This document shows, in pieces, positions 24,629 through 34,030 of a stretch of 64,000 bases of DNA (its first letter is position 1; every line of letters starts with the position of its first letter). The notes beneath the pieces were generated by a model. It did not search any database. It had not been told where the DNA came from and worked only from the letters and a program-made list of their open reading frames with translations. Origin of the DNA: Williamsia sp. 1138 (GTDB taxonomy: Bacteria; Actinomycetota; Actinomycetes; Mycobacteriales; Mycobacteriaceae); contig NZ_MJEJ02000050.1 of NCBI RefSeq assembly GCF_002095435.2, forward strand, positions 186,001 to 250,000, in the 5' to 3' direction. A program made the translations under genes and the position numbers.

Positions 24629-27600
24629 AGCGGCGACATGTGAGCGACCTGGATCATCTCCCGCGGACGCGAACGTGACACCAACTCGCCGCGTCCCGGG
24701 ACCAGCTTCTGCAGGCGGACCCTGCCGAGCAGATACCCCTCATCCCGGTCTCCGCTCATCAGGAGACCATCACAGGAGAGATCCTTGAGTCGGCCGATGA
24801 TCGGGTCGAACAGTGCCCGCCCTGCGCCCCCCGACCGACGCGCGACGATGAGATGCAGGCCGATGTCGCGGGCCTGTGCCAAGAGATCGAGCAACGGCGC
24901 CAAGGGGTTCCCGCTTCCCGTGGCCACCATGTCGTAGTCGTCGACCACGATGTAGACGTCCGGACCCGACCACCATCTGCGCTCGCGGAGTTGTTGCTGG
25001 GTGACGTCCGGGCCCGGCAGTCGTGCAGTGAAATACGCTGCGAGCTCGTTGACCATCGGCGTCAGGGTCTGGGCGGACGTGGCATATCCCGCCAGGTGGT
25101 CGGTCTCGATGACACCGAGCATCGTGCGCCGATAGTCGACGAGGACAACCTTTGTCTCGGTCGGAGAGGAGTTCTCGATCAGTCCGGCGACGATGTTGCG
25201 GAGCAGGTTCGTCTTGCCGTGCTCCACGTCGGCGAACACCAGGAAGTGAGGCTGGGTCCGGAAGTCGAGGATCACCGGCGCGAGTTCGGCCTCACCGACA
25301 CCGATCGCGACCTCCCCCGGCGCCAGGGTGATGTCGGCATCGCGAAGGCGCGCCTGCACCTCGGACCTTTCGAGATGGGAGGTCAACTTGCGGACGGGCA
25401 TCGCCGCACGCCCGGGATACAGGGCCGAGATCGTCGCGACCGCGCTCCCCAGTGCGGCACCGAGGGTGTCGAGACCTGTCTCCGAGTCGGTTCGGGGCAG
25501 TGCGACGAGCATGTGTAACTGCTGCGCCGTGAGACCCCGACCGGGACGGCCTTCGGGTACCAGACCCGCGACCTTGCGACCCATCTCCGAATCGAGCGGA
25601 TCCCCCAGCCGCAGCTCGAGTCTGCTTCCGATCAGATCCTTGATCGCGGGGCGGACCTCGGCCCAGCGCGCCGCCGTGAGTATGACGTGGACACCATACG
25701 AAAGGCCCTGCGCCACGATCGTGTTGATCTGGGACTCCAGGAACTCGAACTCGCCACGGATCACCGCGTAACCGTCGACCACGAGAAAGAGATCACCGAA
25801 CACATCGTCGGCGAGAACGGAATCGCCGGACCGGCGGCGCGACCGGAAGTCACGCATGGACTCGATACCCGCGTCGGCGAAACGCAACTCGCGCGATCGG
25901 ATCAGAGTAGTGACCTCCGCCACCGTCCGTCGCACGGCATCCATGTCGGATCGGCCCGCCACGGATCCGACGTGCGGTAGTCCGGCGATCCCGGCCAGGC
26001 TGCCGCCGCCGAAATCGAGGCAGTAGAACTGAACCTGTTCCGGCGTGTGGGTGGCCGCGGCACCGAGGATCAGGGTCCGCACTGCGTTCGACTTGCCCGA
26101 TTGGGGTCCGCCGACGATGGCGACGTTGCCCCTCGACCCGGAGACGTCCACGGTCAGGATGTCGCGACGCTGGTCGTAGGGTCGGTCGACGATACCCAAC
26201 GGGAACTCGAGGCGACCGTCCTGCGGACGACGCCAATGCGGCACCAGCATGTCGATCGTCGGAGGCTGATCAAGTGGGGGCAACCACACCTCGTGCGCGG
26301 CGGGACCTTGCCCGGTCATGCGGCCCAACACGGTGTCGAGCAGGGTCCGCACTGCGGGTCCGGCGACGGGCGCGGGGTCGGGTGCCGGCTCGAGTGAGAC
26401 CGCAATCTCTGATTCGACAACCGGATCCACGGGGATGCGGTCGGCGGTGAACATCTTCAGCCGGCCGGCCCTCGCCATCGAGGGGAGCAATTCGAGTCCG
26501 AGCGCAGTCGGCGGAGTGTAGGGACCCGAGACGTAACACGTGTTGAACCTGATGGGTTCTGCAGAATCGCACTTGAGGTATCCCGAGCCCGGGACATTCG
26601 GCAGATGGTAGGCGTCCGGCACACCGAGCACCGAACGGGACTCGTTGGCGGAGAACGTCTTCAGGCCGATGCGATACGACAGATGACTGTCGAGCCCGCG
26701 CATCTTTCCCTCTTCGAGTCGTTGCGAGGCGAGTAGCAGATGAATGTGCAGGGACCGACCCAGCCGACCGATTGCGACGAAGAGATCGGCGAAGTCCGGC
26801 TTCTGCGCCAGCAATTCGGAGAACTCATCGACCACGATGAACAGCGCGGGCAGCGGTTCGAGCGGTGCACCCGACGCACGGGCCCGCTCGTAGTCGCCGA
26901 CGTTTGCGAAATTGCCGGCCGCTCGCAGCACCTCCTGCCGCCGATTCATCTCGCCGGAGAGCGCGTCGCGCATGCGGTCGACCATCGACAGCTCTTCTTC
27001 AAGGTTCGTGATGACCGCCGCCACGTGCGGTGCCGATTCGAGACCCAAAAAGGTTGCGCCGCCTTTGAAGTCGACGAGCACCAGGTTCAGCGCCTCCGGC
27101 GAATGTGAGGCGAGCATCGACAGCACCAGGGTCCGGAGGAACTCCGACTTGCCCGAACCGGTGGCACCGATGCACAGACCGTGTGGCCCCATCCCGCCTT
27201 CGGCGGCTTCCTTGATGTCGATCTCCACCGGGGTACCACTGGCCGAATAGCCGATGGGTACCCGCAGCCGCATCCGGGCGCTGCGCGGCGCCCACGCGGA
27301 GTGCGGATCGAGCCGCGTCGCATCGGCGATGCCGAGCAGGTTCATCAAACCCGGATCCGAAGGGGCGGCCTCCTGTTCGAGGTTCACCAACTGGGCCGCG
27401 GTGGCGAGACGGTAACGGGCCATCGCCCTGGCGAATGCCTCGGCCTCAGCGATCCCGAGAGAGTCCATGTCGGCGAACTCTTCGACCCCGAAAGCGCTAC
27501 GCGCCCCGATCTTTCCCTCTCCCACCACCAGCTGCAGTCCTCGACGCACAGCCAATCCGTCGGTGGGTGCGGAGAGGTCGAGAATGCACACCGCTTCCAT

Positions 27601-28632
27601 GCCGGCGTCGCCGACGATGCGTTCGTCACCCGAGACGAATCCATCATCGATCACCACGACGAGCTGCGCCCGAGCTGCACTCGGAGGGGCCGAGCGTGAG
27701 AACCGGCCTCGCTCGAGCAGGTCCACGGCTAGGTCGTCCTCGAGGTCGGCCAATGATCGGTACACCATCCGGGCCGAACCCATACCGTCCCGCTCATACG
27801 GATGCTGGAAATGTGGCAGCCACTTGCACCAATCCCAGGCCTCTGCGCCGGGGTCTGCTGTGACCACTGCGATCAGCAACTGGTCGGGCCCGTGAAAAGC
27901 ACAGAGCTCCAGCACCATCGACCGTGCGAGCTGCCGGGTCTCTTGGCGTGCCCCTTCGATGTTGATCGCCGGGAACCCCCTCAGGGACACTGCGGTGGGC
28001 AACCCGTGGACCACCGAGTGGGTCCGGACGAACCGACGCAGCGCCACCGCAGACACCGGTTCGATGTCCTCGAGCGGCCCGGTCTCCGGTGGCATCAGGC
28101 GCGTTGCGAGCCGCTGCGACCCGACCCCGACACGGACGTGGCCGAAGTCGCTGTCACCGCGTCGCCGCTCCCACATGCGTCGTCCGCCCACCACCGCCAG
28201 CAATGCGGCCGGTTCGGGGTGACTCCATTCGAGCGCGTCGCGCTGCGCGGCGCCGGTCTCGTGCACCTCGTCACGGACCTGGCACAGGTAGCGGAAGTAG
28301 TCTTTGCGCTCTTCGTTCAACTCGGCCGCGCGTTTGCCCCCGCCTCGGTTCCCGGCGCCTGCGTACATGCCGAACATCGACATGAGCATCATCATCGGGA
28401 ACATCATGAACAACGGGTTCGACAGCATGTTGCGTCCGCCGGTCACGAACATCATCGAGATCATGCCGACCACGGCGCACACCATCACCACGGGCATCAT
28501 CTTCATCAGCAGGCTGCCGGGCACCACCCGAGGCACATCCGGCGGCACCTGGATGTTCACCTCACCCCCGGGCGCACGCGGCACCGGGACCCGTGCTCGC
28601 CGCACGAATCCCTCGGTCGTCCCTGTCGTCAC
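24625..28632 (-). CDS. eccC: ESX-4 type VII secretion ATPase EccC
   Basis: EccC is the FtsK/SpoIIIE-type motor that recognises substrates. The 1335-residue single-chain protein has two Met-rich membrane helices near residues 45-95, a stalk domain, and three ATPase domains: Walker A GATGSGKS (~489), GGPQSGKS (~839) and a weaker ADVEHGKT (~1133), with Walker B LFIVVDEFSEL, LFLVVDGYAV and VYIVVDDYDM. The domain order is that of fused EccCa/EccCb. The frame is open to 28794, but GTG 28632 (SVTTGTTEGFVRRARV) gives the usual start. It is divergent from eccD and followed by the Rv3446c-like gene, the ESX-4 layout. Confidence 0.93.
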   Translation of the reverse strand: MTTGTTEGFVRRARVPVPRAPGGEVNIQVPPDVPRVVPGSLLMKMMPVVMVCAVVGMISMMFVTGGRNMLSNPLFMMFPMMMLMSMFGMYAGAGNRGGGKRAAELNEERKDYFRYLCQVRDEVHETGAAQRDALEWSHPEPAALLAVVGGRRMWERRRGDSDFGHVRVGVGSQRLATRLMPPETGPLEDIEPVSAVALRRFVRTHSVVHGLPTAVSLRGFPAINIEGARQETRQLARSMVLELCAFHGPDQLLIAVVTADPGAEAWDWCKWLPHFQHPYERDGMGSARMVYRSLADLEDDLAVDLLERGRFSRSAPPSAARAQLVVVIDDGFVSGDERIVGDAGMEAVCILDLSAPTDGLAVRRGLQLVVGEGKIGARSAFGVEEFADMDSLGIAEAEAFARAMARYRLATAAQLVNLEQEAAPSDPGLMNLLGIADATRLDPHSAWAPRSARMRLRVPIGYSASGTPVEIDIKEAAEGGMGPHGLCIGATGSGKSEFLRTLVLSMLASHSPEALNLVLVDFKGGATFLGLESAPHVAAVITNLEEELSMVDRMRDALSGEMNRRQEVLRAAGNFANVGDYERARASGAPLEPLPALFIVVDEFSELLAQKPDFADLFVAIGRLGRSLHIHLLLASQRLEEGKMRGLDSHLSYRIGLKTFSANESRSVLGVPDAYHLPNVPGSGYLKCDSAEPIRFNTCYVSGPYTPPTALGLELLPSMARAGRLKMFTADRIPVDPVVESEIAVSLEPAPDPAPVAGPAVRTLLDTVLGRMTGQGPAAHEVWLPPLDQPPTIDMLVPHWRRPQDGRLEFPLGIVDRPYDQRRDILTVDVSGSRGNVAIVGGPQSGKSNAVRTLILGAAATHTPEQVQFYCLDFGGGSLAGIAGLPHVGSVAGRSDMDAVRRTVAEVTTLIRSRELRFADAGIESMRDFRSRRRSGDSVLADDVFGDLFLVVDGYAVIRGEFEFLESQINTIVAQGLSYGVHVILTAARWAEVRPAIKDLIGSRLELRLGDPLDSEMGRKVAGLVPEGRPGRGLTAQQLHMLVALPRTDSETGLDTLGAALGSAVATISALYPGRAAMPVRKLTSHLERSEVQARLRDADITLAPGEVAIGVGEAELAPVILDFRTQPHFLVFADVEHGKTNLLRNIVAGLIENSSPTETKVVLVDYRRTMLGVIETDHLAGYATSAQTLTPMVNELAAYFTARLPGPDVTQQQLRERRWWSGPDVYIVVDDYDMVATGSGNPLAPLLDLLAQARDIGLHLIVARRSGGAGRALFDPIIGRLKDLSCDGLLMSGDRDEGYLLGRVRLQKLVPGRGELVSRSRPREMIQVAHMSPL

Positions 28633-28868
28633 CGAAACATCATGGTTGTACGAACCCCACCCCTGAACGAAATGAATCCCCTGGCCGCACATCATCCACC
28701 ATGGAGCGGTGCGGGGCACCCTGAAGGTGCCGTTTATCCACAGGAGACGAAGCGGAGCGGAGCTCGACCAGAACGACAGGAGATGGCGGAACATCGGCTC
28801 TCGTCGTCGTGTGTCCGTGGGATTCGCTATTGTTTCGAAATCTGGTGGGGATCTCTTGGGGGGGAATC
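28633..28868. promoter_or_regulatory. Divergent ESX-4 promoter region
   Basis: The 236-bp gap between divergent eccC (minus) and eccD (plus) holds no gene. It must contain the promoters of both transcripts. I see a GGGGGGG ribosome-site stretch right before eccD and a TATTGT -10-like element about 40 bp upstream of it, but no confident -35. One TTATCCACA 9-mer is present and is taken as chance. Confidence 0.4.
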
Positions 28869-30353
28869 ATGACCGCTGCTGACCTTTTGGCGGAGTTGGA
28901 CGCCGCTGCCGCTACCGAACCTGCGCTGGCGCGGGTGTCGGTCATCGGTGGCACGACGCAGTTCGATGTCGGGTTACCGGCCGCGGTGCCGGTTGCAGCC
29001 CTGATCCCGGACCTGGTGTCACTGATCAGTTCGCGGACACCGAATGTCGAGGACGCCGAGGCCCGACCGGTGCCCATCCGGGATCATTGGACGCTGGCGC
29101 GGGTTGGCCGCGAGCCCATCGCGCCCGGTCGGACATTGTCCGAGGCCGGCGTGCGGGACGGGGATCTGCTGATCTTGCGCTCGGTGCCCGCACGGGAGAG
29201 CGCGGTGCTCTTCGACGATGTGATCGACGCCGTCGCGCGACTCGGCGAGGCCCAGTTCGCGAGTTGGAGTGCGTTCGCCGCCCGGGTGATGGGCTATGTG
29301 GTCGCCGTCGCGGCGTCTGTCCTGTTCGCACTGGCATTGTTGCGCGAGCGAAGTGAGCACGAGAGTTGGTGGCCACCGGTCATCGCGGTGCTCATGACCC
29401 TCGCTTACGTGGTCGCCGGAGCCGTGATCGGTCGGTACTACCTCGACGGCACCACAGCTGCGATCAGCTCGCTGTGTGCGGTCCCCTGCGCCCTTGCGAC
29501 GGGAATGATGCTGCCGCCAGGCCCCTTCGGGGCGCCTCACCTCACACTGGCGTGCGCGGTCGCAGTGGTCGTCGCCGCGATGTCGTACCGGATCTCGACC
29601 GCCGGGCCCCTCGTGCACGCCGCGGTGATCACGGCCGCCTTGTTCGGCGCAGGCGCGGGCGCGGTACAGATGCTGTGGTCACCGGACCACGCGGGAACGG
29701 GTGCGCTGCTGTGCGCAGTCGCGATCCTCGCCATTTCCTTCGCGTCGCGGATCACCATTCTGTTGGCGCGACTACCGCTGCCGCCGGTGCCCACGGCAGG
29801 CGCCGCGATCGATCCCGCAGACTCCGCGCCGCGTCCGGCGATCGAGGGCATCGGAGCCATCGGGGCCATGGCACTTCCCTCCGCGGCCGCACTCGAACAG
29901 CGCACGCGAACAGCCGGCCGATATCTGACCGGGCTCATCATCGGCACCGCTACGGCCGCCGTGGCCGGAATCGCGCTCGTCGCATACCCGGCCCCCGAAT
30001 TCAGCTGGCGCGGCACGCTGTTCGCGACGATCATCGCGATCGTGCTCTGCCTGCGGGGCCGGTCTCACACCGACCTCGCGCAGGCGTCGGTGCTCATCGG
30101 AGCCGGCTCGTTCGGATGGGCCGTGGTCTGCGTCGAGGTGGCTTTCGGACCCGGCGACCACACCGTGTTGGCCGCAGTCGCCCTCGGTGGGACCGCGATG
30201 GTCGCGCTGGTGTGCGGTGTACTCGCACCACACTCGGACTTTTCACCTGTGATGCGCCGGATGGTCGAGATCTTCGAGTATCTGCTGATCGCGGCGATCG
30301 TCCCGCTGTTGTTCTGGATCCTCGACCTCTATGCAGCAGTCCGCGACCTGTGA
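28869..30353 (+). CDS. eccD: ESX-4 type VII secretion membrane protein EccD
   Basis: 494 residues. The N-terminal ~95 residues form the ubiquitin-like domain of EccD (LARVSVIGGTTQFDVGLPAA, WTLARVGREPIAPGRTLSEA, VRDGDLLILR). The remainder has about eleven membrane helices from residue ~135 on, ending EYLLIAAIVPLLFWILDLYA. ATG 28869 follows a strong G-rich ribosome site. In the ESX complex EccD dimers line the membrane vestibule. The stop overlaps the mycP start (TGATG). Confidence 0.92.
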   Translation: MTAADLLAELDAAAATEPALARVSVIGGTTQFDVGLPAAVPVAALIPDLVSLISSRTPNVEDAEARPVPIRDHWTLARVGREPIAPGRTLSEAGVRDGDLLILRSVPARESAVLFDDVIDAVARLGEAQFASWSAFAARVMGYVVAVAASVLFALALLRERSEHESWWPPVIAVLMTLAYVVAGAVIGRYYLDGTTAAISSLCAVPCALATGMMLPPGPFGAPHLTLACAVAVVVAAMSYRISTAGPLVHAAVITAALFGAGAGAVQMLWSPDHAGTGALLCAVAILAISFASRITILLARLPLPPVPTAGAAIDPADSAPRPAIEGIGAIGAMALPSAAALEQRTRTAGRYLTGLIIGTATAAVAGIALVAYPAPEFSWRGTLFATIIAIVLCLRGRSHTDLAQASVLIGAGSFGWAVVCVEVAFGPGDHTVLAAVALGGTAMVALVCGVLAPHSDFSPVMRRMVEIFEYLLIAAIVPLLFWILDLYAAVRDL

Positions 30354-31795
30354 TGCGTCGGCACCACGCCGGCGCCCGGGCAGGATCGACGCGTTCACGC
30401 ATCGTCCGGGCGTCTGTGGTCGTCGCGACCGCAGCACTGACTGCGCTTCCCGCGCTACCGGCGGCCGCGATCCCGCCACCGGCTGTCGACATCGCTGCGC
30501 TGGTTCGCGACGCACCTGTCGCACCGCCTGAGCCCACAGAGCAGAAAATGCTGTGTGCCAAGCCCGTTCTGTCGCCAGGCACGGACATCACCGAACCGTC
30601 CGCCGCGCAGGCGATGATGCGACTGCCCGAGGCGTGGCGTTTCAGCCGCGGCGGCGGTCAGCGGGTGGCGGTCATCGACACGGGCGTGACCCGCCATCCG
30701 CGTTTACCACGTATCACTGCAGGTGGTGACTACGTCTCACGCTCCGATGGGACCGACGACTGCGACGGACACGGGACGCTGGTCGCCGGCATCATCGGCG
30801 CTCAGCCGGCGCCGGGCGACGCCTTCGCCGGAGTGGCACCCGAGTCTTCGATCATCGCCATCAGGCAGTCCAGCGCCGCCTTCGAACCGAAGGACCGTAA
30901 ACGCGCCGCAGACTCCGGCGACAATCCCAGCGTCGGAACCGGTTTCGGGACGGTGCAGACGCTCGCGTACGCAATCGTGCGTGCGGTCGGACTGGGAGCC
31001 ACAGTCATCAACATCTCTGAGGTCGCCTGCGGACCGTCGGGGTCGAATCTGTTCGACAAACAACTCGGGGCCGCGGTGAAGTACGCCTTCGACCGCAATG
31101 TCGTCGTCGTTGCCGCCGCGGGTAACCTGATCGCCAATTCTCAGTGCTCGCAACAGAATCCATCCCCGAATCCCGCCGACCCGGGTCTGGACGGCTGGGA
31201 CACGGTCACCACGATCGCGAGTCCGGCCTGGTACACGCCCTACGTACTGAGTGTGGCCGCGGTCGAGTCCGAAGGCGGTTCGCCCGCGGAGTTCAGCCTG
31301 GCCGGGCCCTGGGTCGGAGTCGCCGCTCCGGGTACCTCGATCCTGAGTCTCGACAGCACCCGGGGCTCGAACCGGTTGGTCAACGCCCAGGAGGGCGAGC
31401 AGGGTCTGGTCAGTGTCGACGGGACCAGCTTCGCCGCCCCGTACGTTTCCGGCGTGGTAGCGCTCGTCCGTGCGAAGTTTCCAGAACTCGACGCGGCGGA
31501 GGTCATCGAGCGGATAACCCGCACCGCTCATGCCCCGGGCACGGGCCGGGACAACACAGTGGGCCACGGCGTGATCGACCCGGTGGCCGCGCTCACCTAC
31601 GAGATCTCGGATACCGAGACGGATTGGACAGTGCCGCAAGCAATCTCGGCTCCCGCTGTGCCACCGGCCGCCGACCACCGACCGCAGGCCATCGCAGTGA
31701 TCGGCGTCGGGGTGTGCGCGGTAGTGCTTGCGGCAGGATGGGCGGTGTCGATGCCGGCACGGCGCTTGCGCAGACTGGATCCGGAGGAGTACTGA
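30353..31795 (+). CDS. mycP: Mycosin, type VII secretion subtilisin-like protease MycP
   Basis: 480 residues with an N-terminal signal peptide (SVVVATAALTALPALPAAA), a Pro-rich propeptide-like stretch, and an S8 protease domain with the complete triad: Asp109 in VAVIDTGV, His140 in CDGHGTLVAG and Ser359 in DGTSFAAPYVSG. NPADPGLDGWDTVTTIASPA and similar mycosin loops are present. The C-terminus has a membrane anchor (IAVIGVGVCAVVLAAGWAV) followed by RRLRRLDPEEY. The start overlaps the eccD stop. MycP caps the ESX membrane complex on the periplasmic side. Confidence 0.93.
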   Translation: MRRHHAGARAGSTRSRIVRASVVVATAALTALPALPAAAIPPPAVDIAALVRDAPVAPPEPTEQKMLCAKPVLSPGTDITEPSAAQAMMRLPEAWRFSRGGGQRVAVIDTGVTRHPRLPRITAGGDYVSRSDGTDDCDGHGTLVAGIIGAQPAPGDAFAGVAPESSIIAIRQSSAAFEPKDRKRAADSGDNPSVGTGFGTVQTLAYAIVRAVGLGATVINISEVACGPSGSNLFDKQLGAAVKYAFDRNVVVVAAAGNLIANSQCSQQNPSPNPADPGLDGWDTVTTIASPAWYTPYVLSVAAVESEGGSPAEFSLAGPWVGVAAPGTSILSLDSTRGSNRLVNAQEGEQGLVSVDGTSFAAPYVSGVVALVRAKFPELDAAEVIERITRTAHAPGTGRDNTVGHGVIDPVAALTYEISDTETDWTVPQAISAPAVPPAADHRPQAIAVIGVGVCAVVLAAGWAVSMPARRLRRLDPEEY

Positions 31796-31817
31796 TCGGC
31801 GGACCTGATTCGATCGA

Positions 31818-32231
31818 TCACCAACCCCGGACGCGTTGGGGGGTGACCCGGATCAACGTCGAGTATTCGGCACGGAACTTTTCCGGGGTGTAGTCCATAC
31901 CGGACATCGCCTCCCGGTACTTATCCACATACGCATCCCATTCAGCACCCGTCGGGCCGGCCGGGTCTTCGGCGGCGTCACCGGTGAACACCGCCACGTC
32001 TCCACCTCCGCTGGTGCAGTTGAAGTTGACCGCCACCCCGCCGCGCCCGATGTTCGTGAGCTTGGGCGTCCGGGGTTCGCTGAAGATCAGAATCTGCTCC
32101 GCAGACCACAGGAACCACACCGGGGTCGGAACCGGTGTCTGTGAAGCGTTGATGGTGGTGAGCCACACGATGTCCTCGGAGTCGAGACGCTCACGTTGTC
32201 GCGGGGTCAGTGCCAGAGCTGAAGGTGTCAT
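31818..32231 (-). CDS. PPOX-class (split-barrel) F420/FMN-dependent enzyme, Rv3369 family
   Basis: 137 residues with the pyridoxamine-oxidase-like split barrel: IVWLTTINASQTPVPTPVWF, ILIFSEPRTPKLTNIGR, VAVNFNCTSGGGDVAVFTGD and the C-terminal LIRVTPQRVRGW, which match the TIGR-type PPOX class enzymes of actinobacteria that use F420 or FMN. ATG 32231 is chosen over an open upstream extension that runs into the palindrome. Convergent with mycP, 22 bp apart. Reaction unknown. Confidence 0.85.
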   Translation of the reverse strand: MTPSALALTPRQRERLDSEDIVWLTTINASQTPVPTPVWFLWSAEQILIFSEPRTPKLTNIGRGGVAVNFNCTSGGGDVAVFTGDAAEDPAGPTGAEWDAYVDKYREAMSGMDYTPEKFRAEYSTLIRVTPQRVRGW

Positions 32232-32274
32232 GTTCGTCACAACGCCGCCGACGCGGGTGATTCTTCCGCATCGT

Positions 32275-32332
32275 CCACCCGAATTTGCACCGCCCACCGG
32301 TGATCACCGGTGGGCGGTGCAAAAACGGGTGG
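32275..32332. repeat. Large intergenic palindrome, copy 1 of a repeated element
   Basis: 58-bp inverted repeat with two mismatches; the inner 40 bp (32284-32323) are perfectly palindromic around TGATCA. It lies 6 bp downstream of the ispH stop. The right arm shares CACCCACCCGTTTT (as complement) and most of the following 14 bases with the element at 49269-49338. It probably terminates ispH transcription, although no T-run follows the hairpin. Confidence 0.7.
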
Positions 32333-32338
32333 GTGCGC

Positions 32339-33307
32339 CTACTTGGCGCGCGCCGGACGCAACTCGCGCGGCAACGCGAACGTCAACGTCTCCTCGGCGG
32401 TGGTCACCTTCTCGACTCCGTCGAAGCCGTTCGCCTGCAGGACCTCGAGCACACCGCGCACCAGGACCTCGGGCACCGAGGCACCGGAGGTGACACCGAC
32501 GGTCTGCACACCCTCGAGCCAGGCGAGATCCATTTCCCGTGCGTAGTCGATGAGATACGAGGCCTTCGCGCCGGCCTGGAGGGCGACCTCGACCAGCCGG
32601 ACCGAGTTCGAGGAGTTCTGCGAACCGACCACGATCACGAGGTCACACTTGGGAGCCATGGCCTTGACCGCAACCTGGCGGTTTTGGGTGGCGTAACAGA
32701 TGTCGTCGCTGGGCGGATCGTTGAGCAGCGGAAACTTCTCGCGGAGACGCGTGACGGTCTGCATGGTCTCGTCGACGGACAGGGTGGTCTGCGACAGCCA
32801 GATCACCTTCGACTCGTCGCGAACGGTGACGCCGTCGACGCTCTCCGGACCGTCGACGAGCTGCACGTGCTCAGGCGCCTCGCCTGCGGTGCCCTCGACC
32901 TCTTCGTGGCCCTCGTGACCGATGAGCAGGATGTCGTAGTCGTCGCGTGCGAATCGCTTCGCCTCCTGGTGGACCTTGGTGACCAAGGGGCAGGTGGCAT
33001 CGATGGTGCGCAGATTACGACTGGCAGCGGAGTCGTGGACCGCCGGGGACACGCCGTGGGCGGAAAAAACCACCAGGGCACCCTCGGGCACCTCATCGGT
33101 CTCGTCGACGAAGACCGCACCGCGATCCGTCAGTGTCTCCACGACATGGCGGTTGTGCACGATCTCTTTGCGCACATACACCGGAGCACCATGCTTCTCC
33201 AGGGCTTTCTCCACAGTTTCCACTGCCCGGTCGACGCCGGCGCAGTAACCGCGCGGCTCTGCGAGCAGGATTGTCTTGCCCGATGGGCTGTTCTCGGCCG
33301 AACTCAT
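32339..33307 (-). CDS. ispH: 4-hydroxy-3-methylbut-2-enyl diphosphate reductase
   Basis: IspH (LytB) is the last MEP-pathway enzyme, a [4Fe-4S] reductase giving IPP and DMAPP. The 322-residue protein has the three cluster Cys in [17 protein letters not shown] and, as expected, [10 protein letters not shown], plus the substrate His/Glu motifs [10 protein letters not shown] and FSAHGVSP, and [11 protein letters not shown] near the end. Complete. It is divergent from the lipid-droplet protein gene, as in M. tuberculosis Rv1110/Rv1109c. Confidence 0.97.
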   Translation of the reverse strand: MSSAENSPSGKTILLAEPRGYCAGVDRAVETVEKALEKHGAPVYVRKEIVHNRHVVETLTDRGAVFVDETDEVPEGALVVFSAHGVSPAVHDSAASRNLRTIDATCPLVTKVHQEAKRFARDDYDILLIGHEGHEEVEGTAGEAPEHVQLVDGPESVDGVTVRDESKVIWLSQTTLSVDETMQTVTRLREKFPLLNDPPSDDICYATQNRQVAVKAMAPKCDLVIVVGSQNSSNSVRLVEVALQAGAKASYLIDYAREMDLAWLEGVQTVGVTSGASVPEVLVRGVLEVLQANGFDGVEKVTTAEETLTFALPRELRPARAK

Positions 33308-33376
33308 GGTGTTCAGCCTACGGGCAATACGACCCTACTGGTGGTCACCACCGGTGGCATGAGGCACAGTATTGGA

Positions 33377-34021
33377 ATGATTCGACCACCTTATGCCGCC
33401 AGGGTCGCCGCCGGGGTAGTTGTAACCGTGCTGGAAGAGACGCGAAAACTGCCCACCACTGCCATCACTTTGCCGATGAGTGCGGTCAGTCAGACGCTGC
33501 AGGCGGTCATGCGATTTCAGCAGGGCATCGCCGAGATGGCGATCAAGGGGGACGACATCTTCGAATCCCTGCTCGGCCGCGCAGAAGAGGAGCCCGAGTG
33601 GGCGACTTTCGATGAGGACGACGACGCCGAGGACATCGACGACAGCGCACCTACCGTTTCCGCCGCACCGATCACACCGGCGACGACCACGGTGACACCG
33701 GCGGACGAGAAGCCCGAGACCGCCGACGACGACCCCGAGGCCACCGCTGCACCCGCAGGCACCGGGCGATTCGCGCTGTACAGCTCGACACCGGATATCG
33801 AGAAGGACACCCCTGCCGGCGCGCGTCGATCGGCTAAGAATGCTCCGGAAATCGTCGTGATGCTCGATTACGACACACTCACCCTTGCGCAGCTGCGGGC
33901 GAAACTGCGCGGCGTCGGACTCCCAGAGCTCAAGGAACTGGCCGACTACGAGAAGGGCAATCGTGCGCGGGCGCCGTTCCTCACCATGCTCGACAACCGC
34001 GTGACGGCTGCGAGCAAGTAG
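33377..34021 (+). CDS. Lipid-droplet-associated protein (MLDS/Rv1109c-like)
   Basis: 214 residues. The N-terminal ~70 residues form a mildly hydrophobic amphipathic region (YAARVAAGVVVTVLEETRKL; MSAVSQTLQAVMRFQQGIAE), the type that coats lipid droplets in Rhodococcus MLDS. Then come a long acidic, Thr/Pro/Ala-rich linker and a conserved C-terminal domain, LDYDTLTLAQLRAKLRGVGL...ELADYEKGNRARAPFLTML. Start ATG 33377; ATG 33359 is an alternative. Gene order ispH-this-xseA-xseB is conserved in mycolata. It may scaffold triacylglycerol droplets; the assignment rests on order and pattern. Confidence 0.75.
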   Translation: MIRPPYAARVAAGVVVTVLEETRKLPTTAITLPMSAVSQTLQAVMRFQQGIAEMAIKGDDIFESLLGRAEEEPEWATFDEDDDAEDIDDSAPTVSAAPITPATTTVTPADEKPETADDDPEATAAPAGTGRFALYSSTPDIEKDTPAGARRSAKNAPEIVVMLDYDTLTLAQLRAKLRGVGLPELKELADYEKGNRARAPFLTMLDNRVTAASK

Positions 34022-34030
34022 CCTGCACGC

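Noticed and set aside
28734-28743. DnaA box TTATCCACA (another at about 31921-31929)
   Set aside because: Only two scattered copies and no cluster, no dnaA/dnaN gene and no AT-rich unwinding region, so not an origin.
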